Below are positions 1-9,298 of a DNA stretch of 64,000 nt, in pieces. The stretch spans positions 62,001 to 126,000 of the forward strand of contig JACRSG010000001.1 in assembly GCA_014305285.1 (NCBI GenBank), given 5' to 3'. The stretch's first letter is position 1. Each line of letters begins with the position of its first letter. Under the pieces are notes generated by a model. The model did no database searches. It saw only the letters and a list, made by a program, of their open reading frames with translations, and was not told the origin of the DNA. The position numbers and the translations under genes are program-made. The DNA comes from Campylobacter jejuni. GTDB taxonomy: Bacteria > Campylobacterota > Campylobacteria > Campylobacterales > Campylobacteraceae.

Positions 1-2
1 AT

Positions 3-1232
3 GCGATAAATTCAAGTTTTATTGTGTTGTGTACTTTGCTAGTTTTGCTTATGACTCCAGCTTTGGCAATGTTTTATTCGGGTATGGTAAGAAGTAAAAA
101 TACTCTCAATACTATAATGAATTGCTTTATTGTTTTTGGTGTCATTACTTTACAATGGGTAGTGCTTGGATTTAGTCTTTCTTTTGGTAAAGATGAAGGA
201 CTTGGGCTTGTAGGAAATTTCGAGAATTTCCTCTTAGAGGGTATTAGCGGATACAACGCTTCAGGTGTTCCAAATATTCTTTTTGTGATTTTTCAAATGA
301 TGTTTGCACTTATTGCATCTGCCATCATAACAGGCTCTTTGGTGGGAAGAATTAAACTGGGTGTCTTGGTGATATTTCTACTTTTTTGGAGTACTTTAGT
401 TTATGATGTGTTAGCGCATATGATTTGGAGTAGCGAGGGATTTTTGCTTAAAAGAGGAAGTCTTGATTTTGCTGGGGGCGGTGTTGTGCATATTAGTTCT
501 GGGGTTGCCGGACTTGTAGGAGCTTTGATGGTAGGCGCTAGAAAAAGCGATGATGAGGATAAAAACGCGCATTCTATTCCTTATGCTTTCTTGGGTGCGA
601 TTTTGCTTTTTATAGGATGGTTAGGTTTTAATGCTGGAAGTGCTGGCGAAATGAATGATATTGCTATCAATGCTTTTATAGTAAGTATTATATCAGCGGC
701 TTGTGGCTTTTTATCTTGGGTAGTACTTGAGTGGTTTATCCATAAAAAACCGACTATTTTAGGTGGACTTAGTGGACTTGTAGCAGGGCTTGTAGGGATT
801 ACTCCAGCTTGTGGTTATGTAGATATTTACGCTTCTCTTGTTATAGGGGCTTTGTCTTCTGTATTTTGTTATTTTGGTTTGAGTTTTATCAAATACAAAC
901 TCAAATGGGATGATTCTTTAGATGCCTTTTCTTTACATGGAATCGGAGGTATTTGGGGAGGAATTGCCACAGGGCTTTTTGCAAGTGCTAAAGTAAATCC
1001 TAATGTGATTGCCCAAAATGCACTTGGTGAGGGATTTTTTATCAGTGGAAGTTTAGATCTTTTAAAAGAGCAAATTTTTGCTATTGTGATTTGCGTGGTT
1101 TTGTCAGCTCTTATAAGCTTTATTATTTTTAAGATCATTTCTTGTTTTACAGACTTAAGGGTAAAAGAAGAAGTAGAGCAAAAAGGCTTAGATGTAAGCT
1201 TGCACGGAGAAAAAGCTTATACTTTGGCTTAG
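3..1232 (+). CDS. amt: Ammonium transporter Amt/MEP family, 5' end cut by window edge
   Basis: Channel for ammonium/ammonia in the inner membrane. The reading frame is open from base 3, so the start codon and roughly ten residues lie outside the window; a GTG at 24 is only an internal codon. Seen: about eleven hydrophobic segments, the family signature AMFYSGMVRSKN near the N-terminus, and the two pore histidines of the family, in DFAGGGVVHISSG (about residue 163 of the visible part) and SLHGIGGIWGG (about residue 312). Length of about 409 residues is normal for AmtB proteins. No GlnB/GlnK gene lies downstream; the next gene is convergent. The reference C. jejuni strain is remembered as having a disrupted copy, while this one reads through without interruption. 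Confidence 0.93.
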   Translation, partial: AINSSFIVLCTLLVLLMTPALAMFYSGMVRSKNTLNTIMNCFIVFGVITLQWVVLGFSLSFGKDEGLGLVGNFENFLLEGISGYNASGVPNILFVIFQMMFALIASAIITGSLVGRIKLGVLVIFLLFWSTLVYDVLAHMIWSSEGFLLKRGSLDFAGGGVVHISSGVAGLVGALMVGARKSDDEDKNAHSIPYAFLGAILLFIGWLGFNAGSAGEMNDIAINAFIVSIISAACGFLSWVVLEWFIHKKPTILGGLSGLVAGLVGITPACGYVDIYASLVIGALSSVFCYFGLSFIKYKLKWDDSLDAFSLHGIGGIWGGIATGLFASAKVNPNVIAQNALGEGFFISGSLDLLKEQIFAIVICVVLSALISFIIFKIISCFTDLRVKEEVEQKGLDVSLHGEKAYTLA

Positions 1233-1252
1233 TTGGCTAAATTTTTACCAAA

Positions 1253-1292
1253 AAGTCCTTGTTAATCTTTAAAAAATGATAGACAAGGACTT
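1253..1292. terminator. Inverted repeat between convergent amt and hemH
   Basis: Perfect 10-bp arms, aagtccttgt at 1253-1262 and acaaggactt at 1283-1292, are separated by a 20-base AT-rich loop. The site lies between convergent amt and hemH, as expected for a two-way terminator. No clear T-run follows on either strand, so the termination role is inferred. Confidence 0.45.
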
Positions 1293-1303
1293 CAAATTCA
1301 TTC

Positions 1304-2215
1304 TTAGTTAAAATCAGACAAGTACTTTAAAACAAATTGAGTAAATTCATCGCTATCATTAGCGCAATTTATCAAATCATAATCGCACTTTGCTAAATGT
1401 TTATACTCCATACCTAGCTCAAAAATCGTTTCAGAACAATCTATGCAAAAAGAAATAGGATAAATCAAAGCTTTGTTATCTAAATTTGCCAAAATATCGC
1501 TTGTATTTGGTTCAAGCCATTTTACTGGACCTAGTTTTGATTGATAAGCTAAGATAATCTCATCAAAATGATCTTTTAATCTTTCTTTTAAAAGCTCTAT
1601 ATGGTGATTGACATGTTTTTCATACAAATCACCCTTATCGATAATACTTTGTGGTAAAGAATGGGCTGAAAAAATTAAAGTTTTAGCATCAAACTCACTT
1701 TTTTTAGCCAAAATGTGCGAAACTATCATCTCATTATAAAGTTCGTTTTTATAAAAAATATCTATAGTTTTTACTTTTGCTTGAATTTTTTGCTTTGAAA
1801 TTTCATTTTGCAAAACTTCTAAAGATGAAGTTACTGTAGTGCAAGAATGGTGCGGATAAAGTGGAAAAAGAATGATTTCATCATTTTCATTTAAAGCATA
1901 TTTTTGCAAAACCTCTTTAGCAAAAGGAGGTACATAAAGATTTACAAAATCAAATTTAAATTCATCTTGTTTTAAATTAAGTTTATCACACAGGCTTTGC
2001 GTAAGTTCGTTTAAGGGGGATTTTCCACCCATTTGTTTATAGTTTTCTTGCATAGCTTTAACACGAGCTTTTGTTATGATCCACGCCACAAATTTTCTTA
2101 AAAATCGATTTTTAATTCCTAGGATATAAGGATCATTAAACATATTTTTTAAAAAAACTTCACAATCTTGTAAATTCGTAGCTCCGCCCATATTTAAAAA
2201 TAAAACTAATTTCAC
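1304..2215 (-). CDS. hemH: Ferrochelatase
   Basis: Last step of haem synthesis: inserts Fe2+ into protoporphyrin IX. The 303-residue product is normal for bacterial ferrochelatases. Seen: N-terminal LFLNMGGATN, the substrate-loop motif LFPLYPHHS near 117-124, SAHSLP at 183-188 with the catalytic-type His185, AYQSKLGPVKWLEP near 223-236, and the metal-site glutamate region ETIFELGMEY near 263. Its start codon overlaps the end of the upstream dehydrogenase gene by 4 bases, so translation is probably coupled. hemA and hemC of the same pathway are about 40 kb further along. Confidence 0.95.
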   Translation of the reverse strand: MKLVLFLNMGGATNLQDCEVFLKNMFNDPYILGIKNRFLRKFVAWIITKARVKAMQENYKQMGGKSPLNELTQSLCDKLNLKQDEFKFDFVNLYVPPFAKEVLQKYALNENDEIILFPLYPHHSCTTVTSSLEVLQNEISKQKIQAKVKTIDIFYKNELYNEMIVSHILAKKSEFDAKTLIFSAHSLPQSIIDKGDLYEKHVNHHIELLKERLKDHFDEIILAYQSKLGPVKWLEPNTSDILANLDNKALIYPISFCIDCSETIFELGMEYKHLAKCDYDLINCANDSDEFTQFVLKYLSDFN

Positions 2216-3078
2216 GCAAACCTTTCTAAAATTTCTTGAACTTTGTAAGCATCGCTTGTACTGGCTAAGTGATTAGGTTGATTATCGATGAGTTTTAACA
2301 AAGCTTCGTGTTCTGAAAAAAGTGGACTTTGTTGAGCCATTTCTATAAAATTTCCATCTTTCAGTAAAGAAAAATCATTTAAATTGGCTTCATAAAAATG
2401 ATTTTTGGTGATGAGATGAATTTTTCTTAGTTTTTGTGTGCTATTCCAGCTTTGATGTATGCTAGCTATACATTTTTCAAGTTCACATAGGATAATGCTT
2501 TCGCTTTCTCTTATTTGATCTTGAGTGTATTTTTTAAGTAAATTGGTTTTTGTTATTTTTTGTTTACTTAAAAAACAAAGCAAATCAAGATCATGTACAG
2601 CTAAATCTTGTAAAATCCCCACATCGCTGATTCTTTGTGGGTAGGGTGAAAATCTTTGTATGTTAATACTGACAATTTCTTCATTTACAAGCTCTTTTTT
2701 TAGAGCTAAAACCGCAGGATTAAATCTTTCGCAAAAACCTACACTTACTTTTACGCCGTATTTTTTGGCTAAATTTGAAATTTCATCTATTTCTTTTAAG
2801 TTTAGGGCTAAAGGCTTTTCGATTAAAACGCATTTGCATTGTTTAAAAACTTTTTTTGCTATTGCTAAATGTGAATTTGTAGGTGTTGCTATGATGATGA
2901 TATCATTATTTTGATTTAAAAATTTATCCAAATCATCATAAAAAATATCATTAAAAATATTTAAATTTGGATTTTTGTAAAGATCAAAAAGTGCATTAAG
3001 CTTAAAATGAGAATTTTTACTAAGTTCATTTAAGTGGTTTTGCCCCATTTTTCCAAGACCTATGATACCTATTTTCAT
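2212..3078 (-). CDS. Gfo/Idh/MocA-family NAD(P)-dependent oxidoreductase
   Basis: Probable sugar or cyclitol dehydrogenase; substrate unknown (corresponds to Cj0504c by position). The Rossmann fold opens right at the chosen start: MKIGIIGLGKMGQNH. EKPLAL near residue 85 is the family EKP motif with its conserved lysine. The frame continues upstream to 3126, but those 16 residues would overlap the end of the aminotransferase gene; a start at 3078 lies just 4 bases after that stop and begins with the nucleotide-binding strand, so it is preferred. It sits between an aminotransferase and hemH in one minus-strand group. Aminotransferase plus Gfo/Idh pairs often make amino sugars, but no other sugar gene is adjacent. 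Confidence 0.85.
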   Translation of the reverse strand: MKIGIIGLGKMGQNHLNELSKNSHFKLNALFDLYKNPNLNIFNDIFYDDLDKFLNQNNDIIIIATPTNSHLAIAKKVFKQCKCVLIEKPLALNLKEIDEISNLAKKYGVKVSVGFCERFNPAVLALKKELVNEEIVSINIQRFSPYPQRISDVGILQDLAVHDLDLLCFLSKQKITKTNLLKKYTQDQIRESESIILCELEKCIASIHQSWNSTQKLRKIHLITKNHFYEANLNDFSLLKDGNFIEMAQQSPLFSEHEALLKLIDNQPNHLASTSDAYKVQEILERFA

Positions 3079-3082
3079 GGAA

Positions 3083-4156
3083 TTAATCTTTAAAAATACA
3101 AATAACTTGCTCTTGTTCTTCTTCACTTAAAAAAGGTGAAAAAGGCAAAGACAAGATATGATCGCTAACATATTCTGAATTTTTGAGTTCTAAATTTGAA
3201 AACTCACTAAAGCAAGATTGTTTGTGTAAAGGGGTTGGATAATGTATAGCATAAGGGATATTAGCTTTTTCAAATTTTTGCAATACACTCGATCTATCTT
3301 CAACTAAAATGCTGTATTGTGCATAAGTGCTAAAAGCATTTGTGTCAATTTGCGGAATTTGGCAGTTTTTTAAATTCGCATTATAAATTTGTGCTAATTT
3401 TTGTCTTTTGTCTAATTCTTTTTCTAGGTATTTTAACTTAACATTTAAAATCGCCGCTTGTAAGGTATCAAGGCGTCCATTTATACCTATAAATTCATGT
3501 TTATAACGCTGAGTTTGTCCGTGATTGAGTAAAATTCTTATTTTTTTAGCAATTTCATCATCATGGCAAAAAATAGCCCCGCCATCCCCATAAGCTCCTA
3601 AAGGTTTCGAAGGAAAAAAGCTCGTGCATGAAATTTTAGCTATGGAGCAGGATTTTTCTCCTTTGAAACTTGCACCAAAACTTTGTGCACCATCTTCGAT
3701 CAAAGTGATATTTTTATCTTTTAAAATTTCTTCTAAAGCTCTTAAATCACTCATCTGCCCAAATATACTTACTGCTATAACAGCTTTAGTTTTTGGGGTT
3801 ATTGCTTTTTGCACTGCTTCAAAATCAAGATTGTAATTTGATAAATTTATGTCTACAAAAACAGGTTTTGCATTTACCAAAGCCACAACTTCAGCTGTTG
3901 CTATGAAAGTAAAACTAGGTACTATAACTTCATCATCTTTGCCAATATCTAAGGCTCTTAAGGCAAGGTATAAAGCACTAGTTCCACTTGAGCAACCTAT
4001 AGCGTGTTTAACACCTAAGAAATGAGCTAAATTTTGCTCAAATTCATTAAGCTTTGTACCGCCTATGAAAGAAGAGTTTGATAAAACATTTTCAATTTCA
4101 GCATTGATTTCATCTTTGTATGCGAGATATTGGGCTTGAAGATTGATAAAATTCAT
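3083..4156 (-). CDS. DegT/DnrJ/EryC1/StrS-family PLP aminotransferase
   Basis: PLP-dependent sugar-type aminotransferase of 357 residues (Cj0505c by position). Seen: GCSSGTSALYLALRAL near 54-68 binds the PLP phosphate in this family; VIVPSFTFIATAEV near 78-90; IEDGAQSFGA near 153-162 holds the Asp that contacts the pyridine nitrogen; Lys184 in SFFPSKPLGAYGDGG is the Schiff-base lysine. Likely substrate is a nucleotide-linked keto-sugar, from the family only. First gene of the minus-strand trio with the Gfo/Idh protein and hemH, divergent from alaS across 115 bases. Confidence 0.88.
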   Translation of the reverse strand: MNFINLQAQYLAYKDEINAEIENVLSNSSFIGGTKLNEFEQNLAHFLGVKHAIGCSSGTSALYLALRALDIGKDDEVIVPSFTFIATAEVVALVNAKPVFVDINLSNYNLDFEAVQKAITPKTKAVIAVSIFGQMSDLRALEEILKDKNITLIEDGAQSFGASFKGEKSCSIAKISCTSFFPSKPLGAYGDGGAIFCHDDEIAKKIRILLNHGQTQRYKHEFIGINGRLDTLQAAILNVKLKYLEKELDKRQKLAQIYNANLKNCQIPQIDTNAFSTYAQYSILVEDRSSVLQKFEKANIPYAIHYPTPLHKQSCFSEFSNLELKNSEYVSDHILSLPFSPFLSEEEQEQVICIFKD

Positions 4157-4232
4157 AAAAAACCTTAGAGAAATAAAATTAAATAAAAATGTTTATTGTA
4201 TTTTAGTTTTACTTAATTTAAAGTAATTTTGA

Positions 4233-4238
4233 TATGAT
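4233..4238 (+). promoter_or_regulatory. Candidate -10 box for alaS
   Basis: TATGAT preceded by a T-rich stretch, about 33 bases before the alaS start. Campylobacter sigma70 promoters rely on the -10 box and periodic T-runs rather than a -35 box. Inferred by eye. Confidence 0.4.
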
Positions 4239-4271
4239 ATGCTTTGATAAAAATTTGTTTAGGAAAATTTC

Positions 4272-6800
4272 ATGGATATTAGAAAAGCTTATTTGGATTT
4301 TTTTGCATCAAAAGGACATGAGATAACCCCATCAAGTCCTTTAGTTCCTGATGATGCAACTTTACTTTTTACTAATGCTGGTATGGTGCCTTTTAAAAGT
4401 ATATTTACAGGAGAAATTCCACGTCCAAACCCTCCACGCAAAACAAGTTGCCAAACTTGCATAAGAGCAGGTGGAAAGCACAATGACTTAGACAATGTAG
4501 GCTATACCGCACGCCACCATACCTTTTTTGAAATGCTTGGGAATTTTAGTTTTGGAGATTATTTTAAAGAACAAGCCATAGCTTATGCTTGGGAATTTGT
4601 AACTAAAGTTTTAAAACTGCCTAAAGATAGACTTTATGTAACTGTGCATGAAAACGATGATGAAGCTTTTAATCTATGGCAAAAGCACATTCAAAAAGAA
4701 AGAATTTACAAATTTGGTGATAAAGATAACTTTTGGCAAATGGGAGATACGGGTCCTTGTGGTCCTTGTAGTGAGATTTTTTATGACCAAGGAGAAGAGC
4801 ATTTTAACTCAAGCGAAGATTATATGGGTGGAGATGGAGATAGATTTTTAGAAATCTGGAATCTTGTTTTTATGCAATATGAAAGAAGCGCCAATGGAGT
4901 GCTTAGCCCACTGCCAAAGCCAAGTATTGATACAGGAATGGGGCTTGAAAGAGTAACTGCAATTAAAGAAGGTAAATTTAGCAATTTTGATAGCTCACTT
5001 TTTATGTCAATCATCAATGAAATTTCAAAACTTTGTAATAAAACTTATGTTTATGAAAGTGGAGCAAGTTTTAGAGTTATAGCTGATCACATAAGATCAA
5101 GTGTATTTTTACTTGCACAAGGAGTAAGTTTTGATAAAGAAGGCAGGGGCTATGTTTTGCGTCGTATTTTGCGTCGTGCTTTAAGACATGGATATTTACT
5201 AGGTTTTAAACAAGCTTTTATGTATAAACTAGTTGATGTTGTGTGCGATTTAATGGGCGGGCATTACACCTATCTTAATGAGAAAAAAGACTTTATAAAA
5301 GAACAAATTCGCCTTGAAGAAGAAAGATTTTTAAGCACTATAGAAAATGGGATTGAAATTTTTAATGAAGAGCTTAAAAATACTAAAGAAATTTTTAGCG
5401 GAGAGGTAGCTTTTAAACTTTATGATACTTATGGTTTTCCACTTGATTTAACGGCTGATATGTTAAGAGAAAAAAACCTTAAAGTTGATGAAGAAAAATT
5501 TGAACTTTTGATGAATGAGCAAAAAGCACGTGCTAAGGCTTCTTGGAAAGGAAGTGGAGATAAAACTGCAAGCGGAGATTTTAAAAACTTGCTTGAAAAA
5601 TTTGGAGAAAATCATTTCGTAGGTTATGAAAAAACAGAATGCCAAAGTAAAATTTTAGCCCTTTTGGATGAAGATTTTAAAGAAGTTTCCACTCTTAAAG
5701 ATGTGGGTTGGGTGATGCTTGAAAACACACCTTTTTATGCAACAAGTGGGGGGCAAAGTGCTGATAGTGGGTTTATAGCTAAGCGTGAAGTTTTAGATAC
5801 GCAAAAGTTTTTTAGTCTCAATCTTAGCTTTGTAAAAGCAGGAGAAGAACTAAAAGTTGGCGATATAGTTCATGCAAAAATCGATACAGAAAAAAGAGAG
5901 CAAATTGCACGTCACCACTCAGCCACTCATCTTTTACACCATGCTTTAAGAGAAATTTTAGGTTCTCATGTAAGTCAAGCAGGATCTTTAGTTGAAAGCA
6001 ATAAACTAAGATTTGATTTTACTCATCATAAAGCTTTAAGCAAGGAAGAGTTAGGAAGCATTGAAAAAAGAGTGAATGAAATGATTATAAACTCAAGTAA
6101 GGCTATCTTAGAAAATATGCCTTTAGAAGAAGCTAAAAAAAGTGGTGCTATAGCATTGTTTAATGAAAAATATCAAGGCAATGTGCGTGTTTTAACTCTA
6201 GGTGAAAGCAAGGAGCTTTGCGGGGGAACTCATGTTAAAAATACTGCTCAAATAGGAAGTTTTTATATCGTTAAAGAAAGTGGCGTAAGTGCTGGGGTTA
6301 GACGCATTGAAGCTGTGGTTTCTAAAGCGGCTTTAGAATTTGTAAAAAATCAGCTTGAAGAACTTTCTAAAGCAAAAGATGAGCTTAAAAATAATGATAT
6401 TTTAAGCGGAGTTAAAAAGCTTAAAAATGAAATTTTAAATTTAAAAAACGAGCTTAAAAACTCAAGTAAAACAGAGCTTGATTCTAAAAATATCCAAGGT
6501 GTTGAAATTTGTGTAAAACGCGTAGATAATGGTGATATTAAAGCTATGATTGATGATTTTAAAAACAAATTTAATAAAGCAGTGATTTTACTTATCCAAG
6601 TAAAAGATGAAAAAATCACTTTAGCAGCTGGCGTTAAAGATGTGCCTTTAAAGGCAGGATCTTTGGTTAAAGAAGCGGCACAAATTTTAGGCGGAAATGG
6701 TGGTGGAAGAGATGATTTTGCTAGTGCAGGTGGAAAAGATTTAAATAAAATCGATGAAGCTTTAAAACAAAGCTTAGAAACGATAGAAAAAGCACTTTAA
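4272..6800 (+). CDS. alaS: Alanyl-tRNA synthetase
   Basis: Charges tRNA-Ala. The 842-residue protein has full family length: class II catalytic core at the N-terminus ([39 protein letters not shown]), tRNA-recognition region in the middle, editing domain with [11 protein letters not shown] near residue 550 and CGGTHV near 650 (zinc-type His/Cys ligands), and a C-terminal coiled-coil/DHHA1 region ending in [17 protein letters not shown]. The start is supported by AGGAAAA eleven bases upstream. Its stop overlaps the maf start by one base, so alaS-maf-pbpA is probably one transcript. Confidence 0.98.
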   Translation: MDIRKAYLDFFASKGHEITPSSPLVPDDATLLFTNAGMVPFKSIFTGEIPRPNPPRKTSCQTCIRAGGKHNDLDNVGYTARHHTFFEMLGNFSFGDYFKEQAIAYAWEFVTKVLKLPKDRLYVTVHENDDEAFNLWQKHIQKERIYKFGDKDNFWQMGDTGPCGPCSEIFYDQGEEHFNSSEDYMGGDGDRFLEIWNLVFMQYERSANGVLSPLPKPSIDTGMGLERVTAIKEGKFSNFDSSLFMSIINEISKLCNKTYVYESGASFRVIADHIRSSVFLLAQGVSFDKEGRGYVLRRILRRALRHGYLLGFKQAFMYKLVDVVCDLMGGHYTYLNEKKDFIKEQIRLEEERFLSTIENGIEIFNEELKNTKEIFSGEVAFKLYDTYGFPLDLTADMLREKNLKVDEEKFELLMNEQKARAKASWKGSGDKTASGDFKNLLEKFGENHFVGYEKTECQSKILALLDEDFKEVSTLKDVGWVMLENTPFYATSGGQSADSGFIAKREVLDTQKFFSLNLSFVKAGEELKVGDIVHAKIDTEKREQIARHHSATHLLHHALREILGSHVSQAGSLVESNKLRFDFTHHKALSKEELGSIEKRVNEMIINSSKAILENMPLEEAKKSGAIALFNEKYQGNVRVLTLGESKELCGGTHVKNTAQIGSFYIVKESGVSAGVRRIEAVVSKAALEFVKNQLEELSKAKDELKNNDILSGVKKLKNEILNLKNELKNSSKTELDSKNIQGVEICVKRVDNGDIKAMIDDFKNKFNKAVILLIQVKDEKITLAAGVKDVPLKAGSLVKEAAQILGGNGGGRDDFASAGGKDLNKIDEALKQSLETIEKAL

Positions 6801-7351
6801 TGCTAATTCTTGCTTCAAGTTCCATTTCAAGGGCTAACTTGCTTAAAACAGCAAAGATTGATTTTAAGCAAGTTGGTTTTGATTATGATGAAAATTTGGA
6901 TAAAAATACTTTGCCTTTTTTATATGTTCAAAAAATAGTTCTTGAAAAAGAAAGACAATTTTTAAGTGCTTTGGGTAAGGATTTTCAAAACCAAAGTTTG
7001 CTTTTTGCAGATAGTATAGTTTGTATAGATGAAAAAATTCTTACCAAAGCAAGGGATAAAAAAGAAGCCTATGAAATGCTTGCCTTACAAAATGGCAAGT
7101 ATGCGAGTGTTTTATCGGCTTTTTTGCTTGTAAAACCTGAAAAAAGAGTTTTTTCTCTTTCAAAAACTACGCTTTATTTTAAAAATTTTGATGAAAATGC
7201 TTTAAAAGATTATGTAGAGAATAATCTTTATAAAGGCAAGGCAGGTTGTATTATGTGTGAGGGTTTTCATCAAAATTTCATCACTCAACAAGTAGGAAAT
7301 CTAAGTACTGCTTTAGGGCTTGATATCCAAACTTTAAAGGTTTATTTATGA
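6800..7351 (+). CDS. maf: Maf-like nucleotide pyrophosphatase
   Basis: Maf/Ham1-fold house-cleaning enzyme that hydrolyses modified nucleoside triphosphates. Seen: N-terminal ASSSISRANLL matches the family (L/A)xSxSxxRxxLL start, FADSIVCID near residue 73 is the core acidic motif, and KKEAYEMLALQNGK near 92-105 is the usual helix after it. At 183 residues it is of normal length. It is sandwiched between alaS (1-base overlap) and pbpA (4-base overlap). Not the motility accessory factor family that shares the name Maf in Campylobacter. Confidence 0.88.
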   Translation: MLILASSSISRANLLKTAKIDFKQVGFDYDENLDKNTLPFLYVQKIVLEKERQFLSALGKDFQNQSLLFADSIVCIDEKILTKARDKKEAYEMLALQNGKYASVLSAFLLVKPEKRVFSLSKTTLYFKNFDENALKDYVENNLYKGKAGCIMCEGFHQNFITQQVGNLSTALGLDIQTLKVYL

Positions 7352-9279
7352 AAATATTAAAATATATTTTTTCATTTTTTACTCTTTTGTTTATAGTTGG
7401 ATTTATTTATGTGACTTATCTTTTCACAAGTGTTGATACTGAGAGCTATACTTTTAAAGAATACAAACCCCCTCTTACAACACAAATTTATGATAGAAAT
7501 GGCAAGCTTGTGGCTAATATTTTTGAACAGCATCGTTTTTATGCTCTTTATGAAGAGCTTCCCCCACGCCTTATAGAAGCTTTAATTGCTATAGAAGATA
7601 CAAGCTTTTTTGAGCATAATGGAGTCAATATCGATGCCATTTTTAGAGCCGCTGTAAAAATCATAAAAAGTGGTGGAAAAACTATGGAAGGAGCTTCCAC
7701 TCTTACTCAGCAATTTATTAAAAACACAGAATTAACTCCAGAAAGAACAATTACGCGTAAAATTCGCGAAGCTTTGCTTGCTTATAAAATGGAAACCATT
7801 TTGACTAAAGAGCAAATTTTAGAAAGGTATTTAAATTTTATCTTTTTTGGACATGGGTATTATGGAGTAAAAACTGCGGCTTTAGGATATTTTCATAAAA
7901 ATTTAAATGAATTAAGCCTTAAAGAGGTTGCTATGCTAGTGGGTATGCCAAAAGCACCTAGCAGTTATGACCCTACAAAACATTTAGATCTTTCGATCTC
8001 AAGAGCAAATAATGTTATTTCAAGAATGTATAATTTAGGCTGGATTTCAAAAGCAGATTATGATACAGCCATTAAAGAAATTCCACAAGTTTATGATGAT
8101 ACGCTTACTCAAAATGCTGCTCCTTATGTCGTAGATGAAGTGATTAAACAATTAAGCCCTAGCATTAAAGACTTAAAAACAGGTGGATATAAAATCATTT
8201 TAAATATAGATTTAGATGTCCAAAATATGGCACAAAATGCTTTAAAATTTGGTTATGATGAGATAGTAAAACGCGATAAAGATGCAAATTTAAGCACTTT
8301 AAATGGAGCTATGGTAGTGGTAAATCATCAAAGTGGCGATGTCTTAGCTTTAGTAGGTGGGGTTGATTATGAAAAAAGTAATTATAACCGAGCTACTCAA
8401 AGCATGCGTCAACCTGGAAGTTCTTTTAAACCTTTTGTGTATCAAGTGGCGATCAATTTAGGATATTCACCTATGAGTGAAATTGCTGATATTTCTAGAA
8501 TTTTTGAAGGTGGAGCGGGCAATAATGAAGATTGGAAGCCTAAAAATGAAGGGGGTAAATTTTTAGGTTTGATTACCTTAAAAGAAGCTTTAACAAGATC
8601 AAGAAATTTAGCTACCATTAATCTTGCACTTGATATGGGGCTTGATGTTCTTTACTCTAAGTTAATGGAATTTGGATTTAAAGATATACCGCCTAATTTA
8701 TCAATTGTATTGGGAAGTTTTGGTATTTCTCCTTTGGAATATTCAAAATTTTATACCATGTTTGGGAACTATGGTACGATTAAAGATCCTCAAATTATCA
8801 AACAAGTTCAGGATAAAACTGGTAAAATCATCATGGAATTTAACTCAAATGAGCGTAAAGTTAGTGATGAAGCACAAAGTTTTCTGGTTTTAGACATGAT
8901 GAGAAATGTTGTTGAAAAAGGCACAGGGCGTAATGCAAGAGTAGAAGATATAGAAATAGCAGGAAAAACAGGAACAACGAATAAAAGCGTTGATGCTTGG
9001 TTTTGTGGACTTACGCCTGAAATAGAAGCAATCATTTGGTATGGAAATGATAACAACAAGCCTATGCGTTATACAGAAGGTGGGGCTAGAACGGCTGCTC
9101 CTGTGTTTAGAGAATTTTTGACTCAATATATAGAAAAATTTCCTGATACAACTAGAAAATTTAGCATTCCTAATGGAGTTTATCGTGGAAATTATAAAGG
9201 AGAAAGTGCTTATTATACCACCAAATCACCATTACCAAAAGTAAATATGAAATTTAATGAAAGTGAGATTATATTTTAA
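7348..9279 (+). CDS. pbpA: Class A penicillin-binding protein 1A (transglycosylase/transpeptidase)
   Basis: Polymerises and cross-links peptidoglycan at the outer face of the inner membrane. Seen in order: short cytoplasmic start and one membrane anchor (residues about 5-28); GT51 domain with IAIEDTSFFEH near 81-91 (catalytic Glu) and EGASTLTQQF near 114-123; transpeptidase domain with SSFK near 357-360 (acyl-serine), SRN near 425, and KTGTT near 540. Length 643. Third gene of the alaS-maf-pbpA group. A hairpin directly overlaps its stop codon. Confidence 0.95.
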   Translation: MKILKYIFSFFTLLFIVGFIYVTYLFTSVDTESYTFKEYKPPLTTQIYDRNGKLVANIFEQHRFYALYEELPPRLIEALIAIEDTSFFEHNGVNIDAIFRAAVKIIKSGGKTMEGASTLTQQFIKNTELTPERTITRKIREALLAYKMETILTKEQILERYLNFIFFGHGYYGVKTAALGYFHKNLNELSLKEVAMLVGMPKAPSSYDPTKHLDLSISRANNVISRMYNLGWISKADYDTAIKEIPQVYDDTLTQNAAPYVVDEVIKQLSPSIKDLKTGGYKIILNIDLDVQNMAQNALKFGYDEIVKRDKDANLSTLNGAMVVVNHQSGDVLALVGGVDYEKSNYNRATQSMRQPGSSFKPFVYQVAINLGYSPMSEIADISRIFEGGAGNNEDWKPKNEGGKFLGLITLKEALTRSRNLATINLALDMGLDVLYSKLMEFGFKDIPPNLSIVLGSFGISPLEYSKFYTMFGNYGTIKDPQIIKQVQDKTGKIIMEFNSNERKVSDEAQSFLVLDMMRNVVEKGTGRNARVEDIEIAGKTGTTNKSVDAWFCGLTPEIEAIIWYGNDNNKPMRYTEGGARTAAPVFREFLTQYIEKFPDTTRKFSIPNGVYRGNYKGESAYYTTKSPLPKVNMKFNESEIIF

Positions 9280-9298
9280 AAGTAGAAAGATCTACTTT
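9279..9298. terminator. Hairpin between convergent pbpA and ligase gene
   Basis: AAAGTAGA and TCTACTTT form a perfect 8-bp stem around an AAGA loop, straddling the end of pbpA and the stop codon of the convergent ligase gene. Well placed to end both transcripts; stability is modest because the stem is AT-rich. Confidence 0.5.

Noticed and set aside
4289-6619. Several antisense frames of 60-90 codons inside alaS
   Set aside because: Shadows of the conserved coding strand; no ribosome sites or family-like residues.
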